Shown piece by piece: positions 1-12,275 of a stretch of DNA of 64,000 bases. Every line of letters starts with the position of its first letter. Position 1 is the stretch's first letter. Below the pieces are notes generated by a model that saw nothing but the letters and a program-made list of their open reading frames with translations, made no database searches and was not told the origin of the DNA. The position numbers and the translations under genes were made by a program. This DNA comes from Phymorhynchus buccinoides (Eukaryota; Mollusca; Gastropoda; Neogastropoda; Raphitomidae): positions 37,830,987-37,894,986 of the forward strand of contig CM065680.1 of assembly GCA_017654935.2 (NCBI GenBank). Reading direction: 5' to 3'.

Positions 1-370
1 CAATAATTTACGCAGTTCAGTAATGTATCTGTCAAGATATGCGCAATGATAAAAATCAAACTTGGTTAGATTCCGTTCTCATAGCTTATCATGTGGGTGA
101 AGTGATATTAAGGGCATCACAGTCAGAACATGAGAGACAAACAAATCTGCCAATTTTTGTTACAATGGTTCAGTAGTTAGGCGTGTGCCCCCCCCCCCCC
201 CCACACACACACACACACATACCAGATATAGAATAAACTTTGTTCTTTCTTGGAAATGACACACAAACATTTTGACTTTGCTTTTTACTAAAAAAAAGTT
301 TTAAATTCAAGTGGTTGAACTTTAAATTCTGCTGGTAAAGTGGTGGGGATTGCAAAATTGCAATCTCTCG

Positions 371-525
371 CAATAGGGCAATTGCCACGCGTGTTCGTTC
401 ACTATGCCAGACTACTAATTTGCCCATGCTCGTTCTGCCCGAGTTACGCTGACCTTTCTAATTCAACTCTCTAAATTCAACTCAGTGAAATTGAAGGTCG
501 CCGGCGCGTGGCAAATGCCCTATTG
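371..525. mobile_element. Fold-back MITE, family A
   Basis: Inverted ends CAATAGGGCAATTGCCACGC and GCGTGGCAAATGCCCTATTG with no coding capacity. A second copy at 25199-25507 is split by another element. Region 1-370 otherwise holds only a poly(C)/(CA) tract (188-219) and no recognised gene. Confidence 0.7.
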
Positions 526-580
526 CAGTCTCTCCGAGTAGAGTTTAAAACTGACTAGTAGAGATTGAAACTTCGATTTC

Positions 581-1042
581 TACAGTGGAACGTCAGACCT
601 TAGAAAAATCACCCCAAATAAGGTTTTAAGTGGGAGGGACTTGTATAAGCAGTGATATACCGAGGGTCGAATAGTGATAGGACAAATTGTCCTGAGGCAT
701 GAGATATCGATAAGACAATGTCCTGGCTCTTGCAGAAATCAGTAGGACAAAGCGTGTGAGTGTTAAAAATGTAATAAAACATTTGGGGAGAACAGAATAA
801 ATAGGACATTTTCAATTTTAATAGGTCAAAGTCCTAAGCCAGAGCCTTGCGACATCACTGTATAAGGGAGGTAATTTTAATACTTACAAAAGAAAGCCGA
901 TGTCTCAGAGAAGTAGATCTTAATGTTGAATGATAAACACTCAAACACCCTTTGTATTTTGCCTGCTTTCTGAAGTAGGTCTTAAGTGAGAGGGAGTCTG
1001 ATAAGAGGGGAGGGGGGTCTTTAGAGGGAGGTTCCACTGTAC
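581..1042. mobile_element. Fold-back MITE, family B, with a nested insertion
   Basis: Ends are tacagtggaac and gttccactgta, matching the compact copy at 25305-25476. About 210 bases (650-860) interrupt this copy. That insert has its own imperfect inverted ends starting cagtgat and a TA-like flank. The TIR style resembles pogo/Tigger-type elements (weak inference). Confidence 0.6.
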
Positions 1043-1073
1043 TAGTAGATTGCAATTTTGCAATCTTTATTAT

Positions 1074-1471
<398 letters not shown>

Positions 1472-1635
1472 GCAATCTTTACTATTAAAACTCTACCAGA
1501 TTTCAATGTCTACCCTGATAAGTGATATGTGATATATGCATACATGTACTAATACATGTTATTTTGTATGCCTCATGCAGGCAGATCTGTTTTCCTTTTT
1601 TAACATATTGTATTTCCTTTCAATTTTTTCTTCAG

Positions 1636-1866
1636 TGTCCCCCTCAACAGTAGCAGGAAAACAAGCACATTACCCTCAAAACTGTATAATAATAATAATA
1701 ATAATACTGAGCATTTATATAGCAACAGTGATTCCGATAGTGATTCTGGCATTCTGCATATTATTAACAACCTTTGTGGGACTGACATCAGGGTTGACCA
1801 TCAATACGTGCGTGAGAGCAATGAACCAACCCCGCCCACATTAGCAGTGGAAGGGCCCAGTCAAGG
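1636..1866 (+). CDS. USP37: USP37-like exon e1 (first recognised exon)
   Basis: Acceptor ttcttcag, donor caagg|gtaagt. Its first base is the third base of a codon and it exits in phase 2, so the split Gly codon joins to the Phe of the Cys box exon. It encodes a Ser/Thr-rich segment, a run of Asn codons (AAT), an SDSDSDSG stretch and ends in VEGPSQG. The Asn/AAT run followed by gagcatttatatagc resembles a dispersed repeat seen near 35245 and 63427. Boundaries rest on open frame and splice sites; no homologue was recognised for this stretch. Confidence 0.65.
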
Positions 1867-4800
1867 GTAAGTTGTTATATTTTTTGCTTTTCCCTTTGAT
1901 AATTGAATGCTCTTTTACAACTCTCAATCTCCTTTATCACATTTCTGTGTATGCATAACATGTATTAGTTTACAACAACTGTACTGTACAAAAAATGTAT
2001 TAGTTTTATTTGTTTGTTCTGGTCAGGCTAAAAAATTGGGGTTTATTTTACTATCGTTTGTTCGTTCTTTTCAGGCACAAAAATTGGGGTTGAGGTTTAT
2101 TTTACTATCGTTTCGTTCTTTTCAGGCAAAAAAATTGGGGTGTATTTTGCTTATTTGTTTATTCTTTTAAGGCTAAAAGAAATTGGAGTTTATCTTACTT
2201 TTGTTTGTTCGTTTGTTTCAGGCTAAAAAGTTAAGGAGTTGATTTTACTTTTGTTCATTTCAGGCTAAAATCTTGGGGGTTATTTTACTTTCGTTTGTTT
2301 GTTTCAGGTTCGAAAACTTTAGTCAGACCTGCTTCATGAATTCAGTCCTGCAGTCGCTGTATGGCCTTCAGCCCTTCACGACAGATCTGTTGAGGTATTC
2401 TTACCACCATAAGATTTCCCACCCTCCACCTGTGCCCATGATGCGGTATGTTTGTTTCCGTTTTAGTATGCTTGAAATATGTGCTTGTAATCTGAATGAT
2501 ATTATACTTTGGCCTTTCTCTTTCTGTTTGAATTATGCAGGCGTAATGTGATGGACAGTTTGCTTTTAATCTTACTATTTGATATGTGTGCATGTAATGT
2601 AATTTTGTACTGTTATTTTTTGCTTTGATCTTTCTCAGTTTAAAAAAAATATTACAAACATAGAATATGATTGATGACAATATCTTTTCGTGTGTGTGTA
2701 CATACATGTTTGTGTGTGTGAAGCAGTGTGTATCACTCTGTGTGTGTGTGTACATACATGTTTGTGTGTGTGAAGCAGTGTGTATCACTCTGTGTGTGTG
2801 TGTACATACATGTTTGTGTGTGTGAAGCAGTGTGTATCACTCTGTGTGTGTGTGTACATATATGTTTGTGTGTGTGAAGCAGTGTGTATCACTCTGTGTG
2901 TGTGTGTACATACATGTTTGTGTGTGTGAAGCAGTGTGTATCACTCTGTGTGTGTGTGTACATATATGTTTGTGTGTGTGAAGCAGTGTGTATCACTCTG
3001 TGTGTGTGTGTACATACATGTTTGTGTGTGTGAAGCAGTGTGTATCACTCTGTGTGTGTGTGTACATACATGTTTGTGTGTGTGAAGCAGTGTGTATCAC
3101 TCTGTGTGTGTGTGTACATACATGTTTGTGTGTGTGAAGCAGTGTGTATCACTCTGTGTGTGTGTGTACATACATGTTTGTGTGTGTGAAGCAGTGTGTA
3201 TCACTCTGTGTGTGTGTGTACATACATGTTTGTGTGTGTGAAGCAGTGTGTATCACTCTGTGTGTGTGTGTACATACATGTTTGTGTGTGTGAAGCAGTG
3301 TGTATCACTCTGTGTGTGTGTGTACATACATGTTTGTGTGTGTGAAGCAGTGTGTATCACTCTGTGTGTGTGTGTACATACATGTTTGTGTGTGTGAAGC
3401 AGTGTGTATCACTCTGTGTGTGTGTGTACATACATGTTTGTGTGTGTGAAGCAGTGTGTATCACTCTGTGTGTGTGTGTACATACATGTTTGTGTGTGTG
3501 AAGCAGTGTGTATCACTCTGTGTGTGTGTGTACATACATGTTTGTGTGTGTGAAGCAGTGTGTATCACTCTGTGTGTGTGTGTACATACATGTTTGTGTG
3601 TGTGAAGCAGTGTGTATCACTCTGTGTGTGTGTGTACATACATGTTTGTGTGTGTGAAGCAGTGTGTATCACTCTGTGTGTGTGTGTACATACATGTTTG
3701 TGTGTGTGAAGCAGTGTGTATCACTCTGTGTGTGTGTGTACATACATGTTTGTGTGTGTGAAGCAGTGTGTATCACTCTGTGTGTGTGTGTACATACATG
3801 TTTGTGTGTGAGAAGTGTGTGTATCACTCTGTGTGTGTGTGTACATACATGTTTGTGTGTGTGAAGCAGTGTGTATCACTCTGTGTGTGTGTGTACATAC
3901 ATGTTTGTGTGTGTGAAGCAGTGTGTATCACTCTGTGTGTGTGTGTACATACATGTTTGTGTGTGTGAAGCAGTGTGTATCACTCTGTGTGTGTGTGTAC
4001 ATACATGTTTGTGTGTGTGAAGCAGTGTGTATCACTCTGTGTGTGTGTGTACATACATGTTTGTGTGTGTGAAGCAGTGTGTATCACTCTGTGTGTGTGT
4101 GTACATACATGTTTGTGTGTGTGAAGCAGTGTGTATCACTCTGTGTGTGTGTGTACATATATGTTTGTGTGTGTGAAGCAGTGTGTATCACTCTGTGTGT
4201 GTGTGTACATACATGTTTGTGTGTGTGAAGCAGTGTGTATCACTCTGTGTGTGTGTGTACATACATGTTTGTGTGTGTGAAGCAGTGTGTATCACTCTGT
4301 GTGTGTGTGTGTACATACATGTTTGTGTGTGTGAAGCAGTGTGTATCACTCTGTGTGTGTGTGTACATACATGTTTGTGTGTGTGAAGCAGTGTGTATCA
4401 CTCTGTGTGTGTGTGTACATATATGTTTGTGTGTGTGAAGCAGTGTGTATCACTCTGTGTGTGTGTGTACATACATGTTTGTGTGTGTGAAGCAGTGTGT
4501 ATCACTCTGTGTGTGTGTGTACATACATGTTTGTGTGTGTGAAGCAGTGTGTATCACTCTGTGTGTGTGTGTACATACATGTTTGTGTGTGTGAAGCAGT
4601 GTGTATCACTCTGTGTGTGTGTGTACATACATGTTTGTGTGTGTGAAGCAGTGTGTATCACTCTGTGTGTGTGTGTACATACATGTTTGTGTGTGTGAAG
4701 CAGTGTGTATCACTCTGTGTGTGTGTGTACATACATGTTTGTGTGTGTGAAGCAGTGTGTATCACTCTGTGTGTGTGTGTACATACATGTTTGTGTGTGT

Positions 4801-7800
4801 GAAGCAGTGTGTATCACTCTGTGTGTGTGTGTACATACATGTTTGTGTGTGTGAAGCAGTGTGTATCACTCTGTGTGTGTGTGTACATACATGTTTGTGT
4901 GTGTGAAGCAGTGTGTATCACTCTGTGTGTGTGTGTACATACATGTTTGTGTGTGTGAAGCAGTGTGTATCACTCTGTGTGTGTGTGTACATACATGTTT
5001 GTGTGTGTGAAGCAGTGTGTATCACTCTGTGTGTGTGTGTACATACATGTTTGTGTGTGTGAAGCAGTGTGTATCACTCTGTGTGTGTGTGTACATATAT
5101 GTTTGTGTGTGTGAAGCAGTGTGTATCACTCTGTGTGTGTGTGTACATACATGTTTGTGTGTGTGAAGCAGTGTGTATCACTCTGTGTGTGTGTGTACAT
5201 ACATGTTTGTGTGTGTGAAGCAGTGTGTATCACTCTGTGTGTGTGTGTACATACATGTTTGTGTGTGTGAAGCAGTGTGTATCACTCTGTGTGTGTGTGT
5301 ACATACATGTTTGTGTGTGTGAAGCAGTGTGTATCACTCTGTGTGTGTGTGTACATACATGTTTGTGTGTGTGAAGCAGTGTGTATCACTCTGTGTGTGT
5401 GTGTACATACATGTTTGTGTGTGTGAAGCAGTGTGTATCACTCTGTGTGTGTGTGTACATACATGTTTGTGTGTGTGAAGCAGTGTGTATCACTCTGTGT
5501 GTGTGTGTACATAAATGTTTGTGTGTGTGAAGCAGTGTGTATCACTCTGTGTGTGTGTGTACATACATGTTTGTGTGTGTGAAGCAGTGTGTATCACTCT
5601 GTGTGTGTGTGTACAGCATGTTTGTGTGTGTGAAGCAGTGTGTATCACTCTGTGTGTGTGTGTACATACATGTTTGTGTGTGTGAAGCAGTGTGTATCAC
5701 TCTGTGTGTGTGTGTACATACATGTTTGTGTGTGTGAAGCAGTGTGTATCACTCTGTGTGTGTGTGTACATACATGTTTGTGTGTGTGAAGCAGTGTGTA
5801 TCACTCTGTGTGTGTGTGTACATACATGTTTGTGTGTGTGAAGCAGTGTGTATCACTCTGTGTGTGTGTGTACATATATGTTTGTGTGTGTGAAGCAGTG
5901 TGTATCACTCTGTGTGTGTGTGTACATACATGTTTGTGTGTGTGAAGCAGTGTGTATCACTCTGTGTGTGTGTGTACATACATGTTTGTGTGTGTGAAGC
6001 AGTGTGTATCACTCTGTGTGTGTGTGTACATACATGTTTGTGTGTGTGAAGCAGTGTGTATCACTCTGTGTGTGTGTGTACATCATGTTTGTGTGTGTGA
6101 AGCAGTGTGTATCACTCTGTGTGTGTGTGTACATACATGTTTGTGTGTGTGAAGCAGTGTGTATCACTCTGTGTGTGTGTGTACATATATGTTTGTGTGT
6201 GTGAAGCAGTGTGTATCACTCTGTGTGTGTGTGTACATATATGTTTGTGTGTGTGAAGCAGTGTGTATCACTCTGTGTGTGTGTGTACATAAATGTTTGT
6301 GTGTGTGAAGCAGTGTGTATGTGTATCACTACATGTGTGTGTGTGAAGCAGTGTACACTCTGTGTGTGTGTGTACATACATGTTTGTGTGTGTGAAGCAG
6401 TGTGTATCACTCTGTGTGTGTGTGTACATACATGTTTGTGTGTGTGAAGCAGTGTGTATCACTCTGTGTGTGTGTGTACATACATGTTTGTGTGTGTGAA
6501 GCAGTGTGTATCACTCTGTGTGTGTGTGTACATACATGTTTGTGTGTGTGAAGCAGTGTGTATCACTCTGTGTGTGTGTGTACATACATGTTTGTGTGTG
6601 TGAAGCAGTGTGTATCACTCTGTGTGTGTGTGTACATACATGTTTGTGTGTGTGAAGCAGTGTGTATCACTCTGTGTGTGTGTGTACATACATGTTTGTG
6701 TGTGTGAAGCAGTGTGTATCACTCTGTGTGTGTGTGTACATACATGTTTGTGTGTGTGAAGCAGTGTGTATCACTCTGTGTGTGTGTGTACATACATGTT
6801 TGTGTGTGTGAAGCAGTGTGTATCACTCTGTGTGTGTGTGTACATACATGTTTGTGTGTGTGAAGCAGTGTGTATCACTCTGTGTGTGTGTGTACATACT
6901 GTGTTGTGTGTTTGTGTGTGAAGCAGTGTGTATCACTCTGTGTGTGTGTGTACATACATGTTTGTGTGTGTGAAGCAGTGTGTATCACTCTGTGTGTGTG
7001 TGTACATACATGTTTGTGTGTGTGAAGCAGTGTGTATCACTCTGTGTGTGTGTGTACATACATGTTTGTGTGTGTGAAGCAGTGTGTATCACTCTGTGTG
7101 TGTGTGTACATACATGTTTGTGTGTGTGAAGCAGTGTGTATCACTCTGTGTGTGTGTGTACATACATGTTTGTGTGTGTGAAGCAGTGTGTATCACTCTG
7201 TGTGTGTGTGTACATACATGTTTGTGTGTGTGAAGCAGTGTGTATCACTCTGTGTGTGTGTGTACATACATGTTTGTGTGTGTGAAGCAGTGTGTATCAC
7301 TCTGTGTGTGTGTGTACATACATGTTTGTGTGTGTGAAGCAGTGTGTATCACTCTGTGTGTGTGTGTACATACATGTTTGTGTGTGTGAAGCAGTGTGTA
7401 TCACTCTGTGTGTGTGTGTACATATATGTTTGTGTGTGTGAAGCAGTGTGTATCACTCTGTGTGTGTGTGTACATATATGTTTGTGTGTGTGAAGCAGTG
7501 TGTATCACTGTGTGTGTGTGTGTACATACATGTTTGTGTGTGTGAAGCAGTGTGTATCACTGTGTGTGTGTGTGTACATACATGTTTGTGTGTGTGAAGC
7601 AGTGTGTATCACTCTGTGTGTGTGTGTACATACATGTTTGTGTGTGTGAAGCAGTGTGTATCACTCTGTGTGTGTGTGTACATACATGTTTGTGTGTGTG
7701 AAGCAGTGTGTATCACTCTGTGTGTGTGTGTACATACATGTTTGTGTGTGTGAAGCAGTGTGTATCACTCTGTGTGTGTGTGTACATACATGTTTGTGTG

Positions 7801-10800
7801 TGTGAAGCAGTGTGTATCACTCTGTGTGTGTGTGTACATACATGTTTGTGTGTGTGAAGCAGTGTGTATCACTCTGTGTGTGTGTGTACATACATGTTTG
7901 TGTGTGTGAAGCAGTGTGTATCACTCTGTGTGTGTGTGTACATACATGTTTGTGTGTGTGAAGCAGTGTGTATCACTCTGTGTGTGTGTGGTTTACTTGA
8001 ACAGAGTACATATCAGCGCGTGATTGTGCGTTTATTAACCACCTTTACCAGTTTATTTCTTTTCATTATATCTTATAGCAAACTAACATTCAATGTGCAT
8101 CATTGCATGAGATCTGGAATAGACTAATACTATTAGTGAAAAAGTAATGTTGTTCGGGGGGGGGGTTGCTATATATGATAAAAACAGAATTCTGCGATGC
8201 GCTAATGTGACTAATTGGTATGGTGTGCAATAATTTCCTTGTGCCTGCTTTGTCTAAGTGTACTATATTGATTACTATGTGATGGTGTATCATCAGAGCT
8301 GTTTCAAGGCTGCTGCTGGAGAAGCAGAAACAGCAGTTTCGTGGAAGCTCGGAAAATGTCAGAAAGATGCTCAGAAACATACTGACCGTGGCTTCAACTT
8401 CTGTCAATTTTCTTGATGGTAACCAGCATGTAAGTAATGGTGCCAAGTGTCATTTTAGAGATGAGCACATAGGCATCTGCATGAGTATACAAGCTTATAT
8501 AAACAAGCACATGCATGCATGCACACCCATTCACATCCACTCACGTGCACACACACACATAAAGATCACATGTTTACATACATGGATGGACATTCATACA
8601 CTCTCACAAGGGCCTTTGCTCACTCGTAAAACATGAATGCGTACACACACACATACACACACACACACACACACGCACACACACACATACACACTTATAT
8701 ATACACATACACATACATGCATAGACATTCTCACTACTATTATTTGCTCTGTGTTTATTGGTGTTCATAGTTTCTTTGATAGACAGTACATTATTGTGTG
8801 ATTGTTACTTTTTGTATGCATTCAACAACTTTAAAAAATGATGGTTTGTTTTTGTCTGTTAGATTGGCAGTCAAACTTGAACAGTCTTGCTATCAAGTTA
8901 GCTAATTACAAGCATTATTACTTGTGAATAGTTGACAAAATGTATAAACATATCTCTAGTTTTATAAATACAAACAATATGTTTTCAAAGTTTAATGTGA
9001 AAATGTGTTGGAAGCAGTCATGCTGTTGCTATTGCATGCATTCTACATTATCCCCTATTAGTATTTACAGGTGTTATTCTATGATTATTATTTGTTGTTG
9101 TTGCCTAGAACGGTTGTTGTTGTTGTTGTCCAGGATGTCCATGAGTTTCTGGTTCAGCTGCTTGACAAGATCAAGGAGGAAGGCATAGCACTAAGCAAAT
9201 GTGCAATGAATGCAGAAGTTTTAAAAGATCAAGAAAGCACTTCTGTTGGTAGTTCAGAACAGCCCAAAGATGGCCAAAGCATTGAAGGAGAAACTACAAG
9301 TGCTTTAGAGACCTGTCAGGTGCATGGACATATACCTGTAAAAGGTTCAGAAACTAAAGACTCTGTGTCTGAAGAAGAAACGTTAAATCAAAGTGAGAAA
9401 ATTAGTACCCAAGAACAGGAACCCCAAAGCAACAGCTTTCAAAAACCAGAGAACATAAACAGTAAGGAAGCAGCAAAGATTGAGGTACCTGAGGAAGCAG
9501 ACAGTAACCCCACAAGGGGAGATGAGCAGCGCAAATCTGAATCGGAGGCTGATGCTTCTAACAACTGTAACACTGGACAACCATCAAGTTCCCAGAAACA
9601 TGACACCAACGAAAGTCTGCTGTGCTCGGTGGACACCTCTGTGGAATTAGAAGCGAACCAACCATCTTCTGATATGGATATTGATCTCTCTTTGGAGAAC
9701 AGTGTCATCACAGATGTTATGGAAATGGATAAAAGTGCATTGACTGAAGACATGATTGAAATTTTTGACGGGTCTATGCCTATACAAAGTCCGCCTGCTC
9801 CCTCTCAAATCAGCGACAGTGACGGTGAAATAGTGCATGTTTTAGACATGAGGAGTGATGCTGACAGAAATGCAAAGAAAGTTGATCAAGAAGACAGTGT
9901 TTGCTCAACGAACACTGATATGTCTGCAGAAGATGAAATTGATTCTGACAAACAATCTTTTGAAAATGAAACGCTTTCAGCAGAAGATAGAACTATGCTT
10001 GAGAAAAGACTACCAGGTTTGATATCAAAGGATAATCCAGTTGTCTGTACAAGTGAGCTGAATGTTGCCGATGAAAGCCAAGAGGGATCGCCAATGCATG
10101 ATATTCAAGGAAAGTCCTGTGAAGGTGGAGTTGTCAGTGCACCTGAGAAATCTGTATCTGAAAAGGCTAGGCCCAGTGCAGTGGAGAAGAGGGGTGTTTC
10201 TACTGATGACAATGAAGAAAAGTCTGCTGAGGAACCGTCTACACTGCCCAACCCAACCAGTGACAATTTTGAAATTCATTTCAAGCACACCAAAAAATGT
10301 TTAAGGTTAGAGTTTTTATCTTTGACATTACTCCCTTGTTTTGTTGTTGTTTTTTACAGTTATATTTTCCTTTTTTGATTTAAAAAAAAAAAAGTTGGTT
10401 TGTTTTGTTGTTTTGTAACCAGTAGTCTCTTTCTATTAGCCGTTTTAGGTGGGGTTGTTACTTCCCTTGGTTTGGTGGCTCACTGATACAGTCCCTTTGT
10501 TTGCTATAACTTCCGGTGGCGAGTTGGGCAGCTACCGTAGATACAGTAGTAGATCGACTTTCCTGTTTCTGTTTGCGTCGCAGACGCCACTTCTGACGAT
10601 AAATCGCGATGTTGATACGAACATGAATGCTTTGCTGTCCCTATACGTGATTACGCGAGTTTTACTACTCCTTATTTGCTTCAATAACATTTACTTTGTC
10701 ACCATCTTTACCCTGCGCTTTTTGTTTTGTTTCTTTTCATGGTAGGCCTATGACGATAATGTGTTTACTGTTTACCACATCTGTGTAAATAATTACGGTG

Positions 10801-12242
10801 TGGCGAGAGCGCCGTATGCTTTGGTTTGTTCGATAATTCCTTTGATGGTTTTACAACAAATAAAATAATCTGAGTTTGAATTTTGATATGGTTGAGGGGA
10901 AAGGGGGCATGCAAGCAAACGGGGATTCTACTAGAGGGTGGGTGGGTCGTGGATGAAGGATTTTCACTATGATTTGGGAATGGGTAGAACTAGAAGGGTG
11001 GGAGTAAAGTGGGGCGGATGGGGGAAGGGGCTCGCACAGTGACACACACACACGCACACATGTACAGATATATATATATATAGTTTTACATCAGTTTAAA
11101 GAGGCAATGCTATGGCATAGCAGGCACCTTTCTAGAATGGGTTAACCAATGACATAATTATAAGCCTTTTACTACTTGCCTTATATGCAAATTCCTTGAT
11201 GTTGACTAACTCTACTTTTAAGTTGCGATGGAGGAAGCCAAGGGTCTTACTGACTTTGCTGCGCACATTTGAGATGTGGGTGTCCCATCTAAGGTCTTGT
11301 GATATTGTAAAGCCCAGACATTTATTTTCATCTCTATCCAATCCAGGTCCTGGCCATATAGTTGGTAGTTCTTTATCAGGGGATTTTTCTTCCTGATCAC
11401 ATGGAGGCTCTTGCATTTGTCGGGATGGAAGGACATCCATTTGTTTTCCCATGATGCTAATTCATTTAGGTCTGGTTGGAGATCATTGAGGTCTCTGGGA
11501 GGGTCCACAGCTCGGTGACAGAGTCGTCCACAAAGAGAAAGGAAGTTGGAAGATAGTTGCCTCGAAAGACCATTGATGCCAACAGGAAAAGGGTCGGCCC
11601 AAGCACAGATCCTTGGGGGACTCCTGATTCTACAGGGATAGCTTCGGATGCAGCTCAATCAACAACTATTGTTTCCTGCCTGCCTGCAAGGAAGCTCTCA
11701 ATTAATCTATTGACTGAACTTCTGATCCCATAGTGGCAAAATTATTCATAAGGAGATAGTGATAAATCTTATCAAAGGCCTTTTTAAAATCCACGACTAG
11801 GACGTTGGTCCTTCCAGATAAAAATTTAAAAATAAGCGACAAAAATGTGCTTGATAGTGGTGGTGAGAAATACTGGGTCACCAACTCACTCACACACACA
11901 CACCACAACTCGCATACACACAACACACACAACTCACACACACACGCACGCGCACACACAGAGGCGCGTGAAGGTCGAGAGGGTATACAGTCGTATATTG
12001 TAAAGACAAACAATTTATCATGTGTGTGTGTGTGTGTGTGTGTCACTGACTGAGTCAGTTGTGTCTGACTATAACCTTTTCATAGCAGATAAAGCGACTG
12101 CTATTCTACTTTTACAGGGCTGGACTGAAATTTGTTTTCATTGGTGGTAGGTGATAGAAGCTGTGAAGCAGTGACCGACACCTAGGCATCTATATATATT
12201 TTTAAAAAAGACAAACAATGTATCGTGTGTGTGTGTGTGTCA

Positions 12243-12275
<33 letters not shown>

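Noticed and set aside
2688..7990. Many Cys/Val-rich small frames
   Set aside because: Translations of the 52-bp GT-rich satellite; they shift frame from unit to unit.
2688..7990. CRISPR-like regular repeats
   Set aside because: There are no unique spacers between units, and the sequence is animal nuclear DNA.
9383..10288. Minus-strand frames opposite exon e4, and likewise opposite e10, e11 and t7
   Set aside because: Shadows of real coding exons; no splice or domain support.
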